A DNA stretch of 10,126 nt from NCBI RefSeq assembly GCF_000331775.1, contig NZ_CAPJ01000106.1:1-10126 (forward strand), written 5' to 3'. The notes under the pieces were generated by a model. It made no database searches, had not been told where the DNA came from, and saw only the letters and a list, made by a program, of their open reading frames with translations. The stretch's first letter is position 1. Each line of letters begins with the position of its first letter. The translations under genes were made by a program, and so were the position numbers. Source of the DNA: Xanthomonas translucens pv. translucens DSM 18974 (GTDB lineage: Bacteria; Pseudomonadota; Gammaproteobacteria; Xanthomonadales; Xanthomonadaceae). Below are positions 6,512-10,126 of the stretch, piece after piece.

Positions 6512-8347
6512 TCATGGCGCCGTCGGTGTGTCCGTCGCGGCACCCCACGGCGACTTCCCGCCCTCGGCGATGAAACGGTCGATGCGCTGCTCCAGCACCG
6601 GCAGCGGCACCGAGCCGGTTTCAAGGATCGCGTCGTGGAAGGCGCGGATGTCGAATTTCTCGCCCAGCGCGGCCTCGGCCTTGCGTCGCAACGCGATGAT
6701 CTTCAGTTCGCCCAGGTAGTAGGACAGCGCCTGCCCCGGCCAGGCGATGTAGCGGTCCACCTCGGTAGTCACCTCGTGCTGGCTCAGCGCGGTGTTGTCG
6801 CGCAGATAGGCCTGCGCCTGCTCGCGGGTCCAGCCGTAGTGGTGGATGCCGGTGTCGATCACCAGCCGGCATGCGCGCCACATCTGGTAGGTCAGGTAGC
6901 CGAAGCGGTCGTACGGCGTGTCGTACAGGCCCATCTCCTGCCCCAGGTACTCCGAATACACCGCCCAGCCTTCGCCGTAGGCGGAGATGAAGGTGTAGCG
7001 GCGGAAGTCCGGCAGGTTGTCCTGCTCGGCCGCCAGCGGCATCTGCAGCGCGTGGCCGGGCGAGGACTCGTGCAGGGTCAGCGCGGTCAGGTTGTACAGC
7101 GGGCGCGACGGCAGGTCGTAGGTGTTGACCAGGTAGATGCCAGGGCCGCCGCGGCCGCCGGTGTAGAACGGCGCCAGTTCCGCCGGCACCGGTTCGATCG
7201 CGAAGCGGCGCCGCGGCAGGCGGCCGATGTAGTCGCCGACCTTGGCGTCCACCCGCTTGGCGATCCAGGCCGCGTCCTTCAGCAGTTCCTCCGGGGTCTT
7301 GGCGTAGAACCGCGGATCGGTGCGCAGGTAGTTCAGGAACGCGGGGAAGGTCTGCTGCCCGGCCGGCGTCTTGAAGCCGCTGTCGACGATGGTCTGGTCC
7401 ATCTCCTTGCGCAGGCGCGCCACTTCCTTCAGGCCGACCGCGTGGATCTGCTCCGGGGTCATGTCCAGCGTGGTGTATTCGCGGATCTGCGCACGGTAGT
7501 AGGCGGCGCCGTCGGGTACCGACTCGATGGCCAGCGCCGGACGCGTCTTGGGCAGGTATTCCTCGCGCATGAAACGCAGCAGCTTGGCGTAGGCGGGCGC
7601 CACCTGCTTGGCGATGGCCGCATGCGCCTGCGCACGCAGTTGCGCCTGCACCGCGGGGGGAATCGTCGCCGGCATCTGCTTGAAGGGGGCGTAGAACAGA
7701 TTATCCTCGCCCTGCGCCTGCGCGACGTCGGCGATCGACTCGGTGCGGCCGTCGAGGGTGAGCTTCGGTTGCGCGAAACCGCGCGCCAGGCCAGCGCGCA
7801 TGTTGCCGATCTGCTCGTCGAAATAGCGCGGGATGTCGGCCAGCTGGCCGAGGTAGCGCTGGTAGTCCTCTCGGCTATGCAGGGTGTTGCGCGCGGTGAA
7901 GCCCAGGTCGCTCCAGAACGCGCTGTCGCTGTTGAACGGCATCTCCCAGGCGCGGAAGTGTTGCTGGTCGAGCAGCACCTGCAACTGCTGGCGGTAGACC
8001 TGGTAGTTGACCTGGTCCTGCGCCGACAGCTGTGCCGGGTCGATCGCCTCCAGTTCGCGCAGCACCTGCTGCCAGTACGCGGTGCGCAGGTTCTGCGTGG
8101 CCGGATCCACCTTCGGCAAATGGTCGGCGGCCTGGCCCTGGCTGTCTTCGTCGTCGGCGCCGGCGGACTGCTGCTGGCGCCATGTCCACTCGCGTAGGTA
8201 CAGCGCCTTGAAGCGTGCGCCGGCGTCGCTGCTCGCAGTTGCGGCCGCCGGTCGCGCGGGTTCGGCAGCAGTGGCGACGCCCTGCGCTGCCAGTGCGCAC
8301 AGCATGGCCAGCAGCAGCGGCGCACGGAGTCGGGAGTTCGGGCTCAT
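6512..8347 (-). CDS. DUF885-family putative zinc metallopeptidase, periplasmic
   Basis: The product is 611 residues, typical for DUF885 (PF05960). Residues 1-28 are a signal peptide (MSPNSRLRAPLLLAMLCALA, then AQGVATA before AEP) with no lipobox cysteine, so a soluble periplasmic protein is expected. A charged, low-complexity linker follows (SAGADDEDSQGQAADH, about 61-76). The family motif HESSPGHALQ gives His426, Glu427 and His432. The second motif, YGEGWAVYSEYL, gives Glu459 as a likely third metal ligand. Together they suggest a gluzincin-like zinc peptidase; this is inferred from the motifs, and I do not know the substrate. The C-terminal block (DRYIAWPGQALSYYLGELKI, then AFHDAILETGSVPLPVLEQRID) is shared with the gene upstream. 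The ATG at 8347 overlaps the upstream stop (ATGA) and has GGAGA at 8355-8359. The frame stays open far upstream, but the signal peptide and overlap exclude a longer start. Confidence 0.88.
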   Translation of the reverse strand: MSPNSRLRAPLLLAMLCALAAQGVATAAEPARPAAATASSDAGARFKALYLREWTWRQQQSAGADDEDSQGQAADHLPKVDPATQNLRTAYWQQVLRELEAIDPAQLSAQDQVNYQVYRQQLQVLLDQQHFRAWEMPFNSDSAFWSDLGFTARNTLHSREDYQRYLGQLADIPRYFDEQIGNMRAGLARGFAQPKLTLDGRTESIADVAQAQGEDNLFYAPFKQMPATIPPAVQAQLRAQAHAAIAKQVAPAYAKLLRFMREEYLPKTRPALAIESVPDGAAYYRAQIREYTTLDMTPEQIHAVGLKEVARLRKEMDQTIVDSGFKTPAGQQTFPAFLNYLRTDPRFYAKTPEELLKDAAWIAKRVDAKVGDYIGRLPRRRFAIEPVPAELAPFYTGGRGGPGIYLVNTYDLPSRPLYNLTALTLHESSPGHALQMPLAAEQDNLPDFRRYTFISAYGEGWAVYSEYLGQEMGLYDTPYDRFGYLTYQMWRACRLVIDTGIHHYGWTREQAQAYLRDNTALSQHEVTTEVDRYIAWPGQALSYYLGELKIIALRRKAEAALGEKFDIRAFHDAILETGSVPLPVLEQRIDRFIAEGGKSPWGAATDTPTAP

Positions 8348-10126
8348 TGCGGTTTCTCCGGAGTGGGGGATGCGCCGGCCTTGGCCTGCGCGATCCAGGC
8401 GTCGATGCGGGCGTCGAGCAGGTCCAGCGGCATCGCGCCGCCGCCGAGAATCTGGTCGTGGAAGGCGCGGATGTCGAAGCGCGCGCCGAGTGCGCGCCTG
8501 GCCTTTTCGCGCAGCGCCAGGATGTCCAGCTCGCCGAGCTTGTAGCCCAGCGCCTGGCCCGGCCACACGATGTAGCGGTCGGTCTCGGCCTGGATGCTGG
8601 GCTCGTCGTCGGACGGATGCGCGTGGAAGAACGCGATCATCTGCTGCCGGCTCCAGCGCTTGTAGTGCACACCGGTATCCAACACCAGGCGGTTGGCGCG
8701 CAGCAGTTCGCCGGCCAGGCGGCCGTAGTCGCTGTAGGGATCCTTGTAGAAGCCCACGTCCTTGCCCAGGCGCTCGGCATACAGCGCCCAGCCTTCGACG
8801 TAGGCGTTGTAGCTGGACTGCTGACGGAACGGCGGCAACGGCAGGCGCTGCGCGAGCGAGATCTGCAGGTGATGGCCGGGCACGCCCTCGTGATACGCGG
8901 TGGCCTCGATGTTGACCAGGGTGCGCTGCGCGTAGTCGCTGGTGTTGACCATCACCAGCGCCGGCTTGCTGCTCTGCGCATCGCTCTGCCAGTACTCGGC
9001 GCCCGGCGCGGTGGTGCGGAACCCGGCCATCGCGCGCACTTCCAGCGGCGTTTTCGGCAAGGTGCCGAACAGCTTGCGCAACTGCGGCTGCATCTGCGCG
9101 ATGTCGTCGCGGTAGCGCTGCAGGATCTGCTCGCGCGAGCTGGCGAAGAACTTGCGGTCGTGCGCCACCGCCTTGCGCAGCGCAGCCAGGTCGGCATAGC
9201 CGAGCTGCTTGGCGATGGCGCGCATCTCGCCCTCGATGCGCGCCACTTCGGCCAGGCCGATCTGGTGGATCTGCTCGGGCGATTTGTCGGTGGTGGTCTG
9301 GGTATGGATCGCATAGCGGTAGCGGCGCTCGCCATCGGGCAGCGACCACAGCCCTTCCTGCGCGCGGCCCTGCGGCGCGTATTCGTCGGCGACGAAATCG
9401 GCCAGCCTGACGTAGGCCGGACGCACCTGCTGGTCGATCGCCGCGAGCATCGCCGCGCGCAGACGCGTACGCTCGGCCGCCGGCACCGCATCGGGAAAAT
9501 TCTTCAGCGGCAGCGCGAACGGGCTATCGGCGCCGGCCGGCGCGGCGATCGCGCGCACCTGCGCGGGGATCTGCTCGAGCAGGTATTTCGGCTGCAGCAG
9601 GCCGTCCTTGGCGCCGGCGCGCGACAGCGCCACGATCTGGTCGAGCAAGGCCGGAATCGCCTGCAGGCGCTTGATGTAGTCCTCGTAGTCCTTGACGCTG
9701 GCGAACGGGAACGCCTGCGCGTAGCCCGGCAAGGTCAGCTGGATGCCGCCGACCGGCTCCAGCGGCATCTCGTCGTTCTTCAGCGCGATCGCTTCCAGCC
9801 GGTCGCGCAACTGGCGCAGCATCATCTGCAGGCTCAGCTGGTCCTGCGCCGACAGCACCGTGCCGTCGATCGCCTCGAACCGCTTCAGGAAATCCGCGGT
9901 GGCCTGCTGCTCGGCCTGCAACGCCGCCGGCGAATAATCGCTCCAGCGGTCGTTGTAACGCGTGTCGCCGATGATGCTGGCGAACTCCGGATGGTGCTTG
10001 AGTTGGTACTGCCATTGCGCGTCGAGCAAGGCGGCGAAGGCCTGGCCGGGAGTGCGCGCCGACGTTGCCGCCGCCGCCGCCGTGGGCGGCGGCGGCGAGG
10101 CCGGCTGGCAGGCGACCAGCAGCGCC
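8344..10126 (-). CDS. DUF885-family putative zinc metallopeptidase, lipoprotein (5' end outside window)
   Basis: At least 593 residues are visible; the start lies beyond the right edge. The first in-frame codons from 10125 read ALLVACQPASPPPP, a lipoprotein signal end with lipobox LVAC (Cys codon 10108-10110), followed by a Pro/Ala-rich linker and then FAALLDAQWQYQLKHHPEFA. The TTG at 10029 that could be taken for a start is therefore an internal Leu. The metal-site motif HEGVPGHHLQ has its first His codon at 8890-8892, Glu at 8887-8889 and second His at 8872-8874. VEGWALYAERLG supplies a likely third ligand. The C-terminus (DRYIVWPGQALGYKLGELDI; AFHDQILGGGAMPLDLLDARID) closely matches the next gene, so the two are tandem paralogues. 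No Asp follows the Cys, so transport to the outer membrane is likely by the E. coli +2 rule. The substrate is unknown. Confidence 0.88.
   Translation of the reverse strand, partial: ALLVACQPASPPPPTAAAAATSARTPGQAFAALLDAQWQYQLKHHPEFASIIGDTRYNDRWSDYSPAALQAEQQATADFLKRFEAIDGTVLSAQDQLSLQMMLRQLRDRLEAIALKNDEMPLEPVGGIQLTLPGYAQAFPFASVKDYEDYIKRLQAIPALLDQIVALSRAGAKDGLLQPKYLLEQIPAQVRAIAAPAGADSPFALPLKNFPDAVPAAERTRLRAAMLAAIDQQVRPAYVRLADFVADEYAPQGRAQEGLWSLPDGERRYRYAIHTQTTTDKSPEQIHQIGLAEVARIEGEMRAIAKQLGYADLAALRKAVAHDRKFFASSREQILQRYRDDIAQMQPQLRKLFGTLPKTPLEVRAMAGFRTTAPGAEYWQSDAQSSKPALVMVNTSDYAQRTLVNIEATAYHEGVPGHHLQISLAQRLPLPPFRQQSSYNAYVEGWALYAERLGKDVGFYKDPYSDYGRLAGELLRANRLVLDTGVHYKRWSRQQMIAFFHAHPSDDEPSIQAETDRYIVWPGQALGYKLGELDILALREKARRALGARFDIRAFHDQILGGGAMPLDLLDARIDAWIAQAKAGASPTPEKPQ
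8348..8359 (-). promoter_or_regulatory. Ribosome binding site and ATGA coupling between the two DUF885 genes
   Basis: GGAGA at 8355-8359 lies 7 bases before the ATG at 8345-8347, which overlaps the upstream stop TGA (8344-8346). This fixes the start of the second gene and suggests that both proteins are made from one mRNA with coupled translation. Confidence 0.75.
10067..10097. repeat. GCC/GGC triplet tract forming a 12-base inverted repeat
   Basis: GCC triplets at 10067-10081 face GGC triplets at 10085-10096 across a GTG loop (12-base arms 10070-10081 and 10085-10096). The tract encodes the PPPPTAAAA linker just after the lipoprotein cysteine. Triplet slippage here would lengthen or shorten the linker without shifting frame, and the mRNA hairpin could slow early translation. 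Confidence 0.6.

Noticed and set aside
6263..8197. Open frame of 644 codons on the plus strand opposite the soluble DUF885 gene
   Set aside because: The minus-strand protein has family motifs and a signal peptide, while this frame shows only the low-complexity composition of a shadow frame.
6512..9349. A 945-codon reading of the soluble DUF885 gene, suggesting a fusion protein
   Set aside because: The extra upstream part is out of frame with the lipoprotein gene that occupies the same bases. A signal peptide and ribosome binding site place the start at 8347.

Overview
The window is GC-rich, densely coded DNA, and every gene I can support lies on the minus strand. I read it as a chromosomal segment of a gammaproteobacterium of the Xanthomonadaceae, most likely Xanthomonas or a close relative. 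The grounds are the GTAG-headed repeat built around GCGGCTTCAGCCGC, the short 'CTCATCCGCCCC' family repeat, and the combination of exported peptidases with a GH35 glycosidase. The genus is inferred, not proven.

In transcription order (right to left) the layout is as follows. (1) A DUF885 putative metallopeptidase, 8344-10126, whose 5' end lies outside the window; its visible start is a lipoprotein signal (LVAC lipobox). (2) A second DUF885 protein, 6512-8347, with an ordinary signal peptide, joined to the first by an ATGA overlap. (3) After a 115-base gap, an APC-family transporter, 4825-6396, resembling Bacillus YveA, the aspartate:proton symporter. (4) A 115-base gap holding a perfect inverted pair of REP elements (a REPIN), 4744-4810. 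(5) An exported S9 (DPP IV-like) serine peptidase, 2379-4709. (6) A GH35 beta-galactosidase-type gene, 691-2382, joined to the peptidase by another ATGA overlap. This gene is broken: an in-frame TAG sits at codon 162, before both catalytic glutamates, and a second REPIN lies inside its first 40 codons. (7) A 106-residue orphan flagellar rod-like protein, 344-664. (8) A 261-base non-coding stretch with short repeats. (9) The first 27 codons of a gene with a twin-arginine signal, 1-82.

The right two thirds has a clear nutritional theme: three exported peptidases that would shorten peptides in the periplasm, and a permease that would bring amino acids, probably aspartate, into the cell. The left third looks like the edge of a glycan-degradation locus. 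I found no RNA gene, CRISPR array, transposase or phage gene. The most notable signals are the doubly damaged GH35 gene, the REPIN translated in frame at its N-terminus, and the tandem DUF885 pair that appears to have split between a lipid-anchored and a soluble form. I did not find a clearly new biological system.
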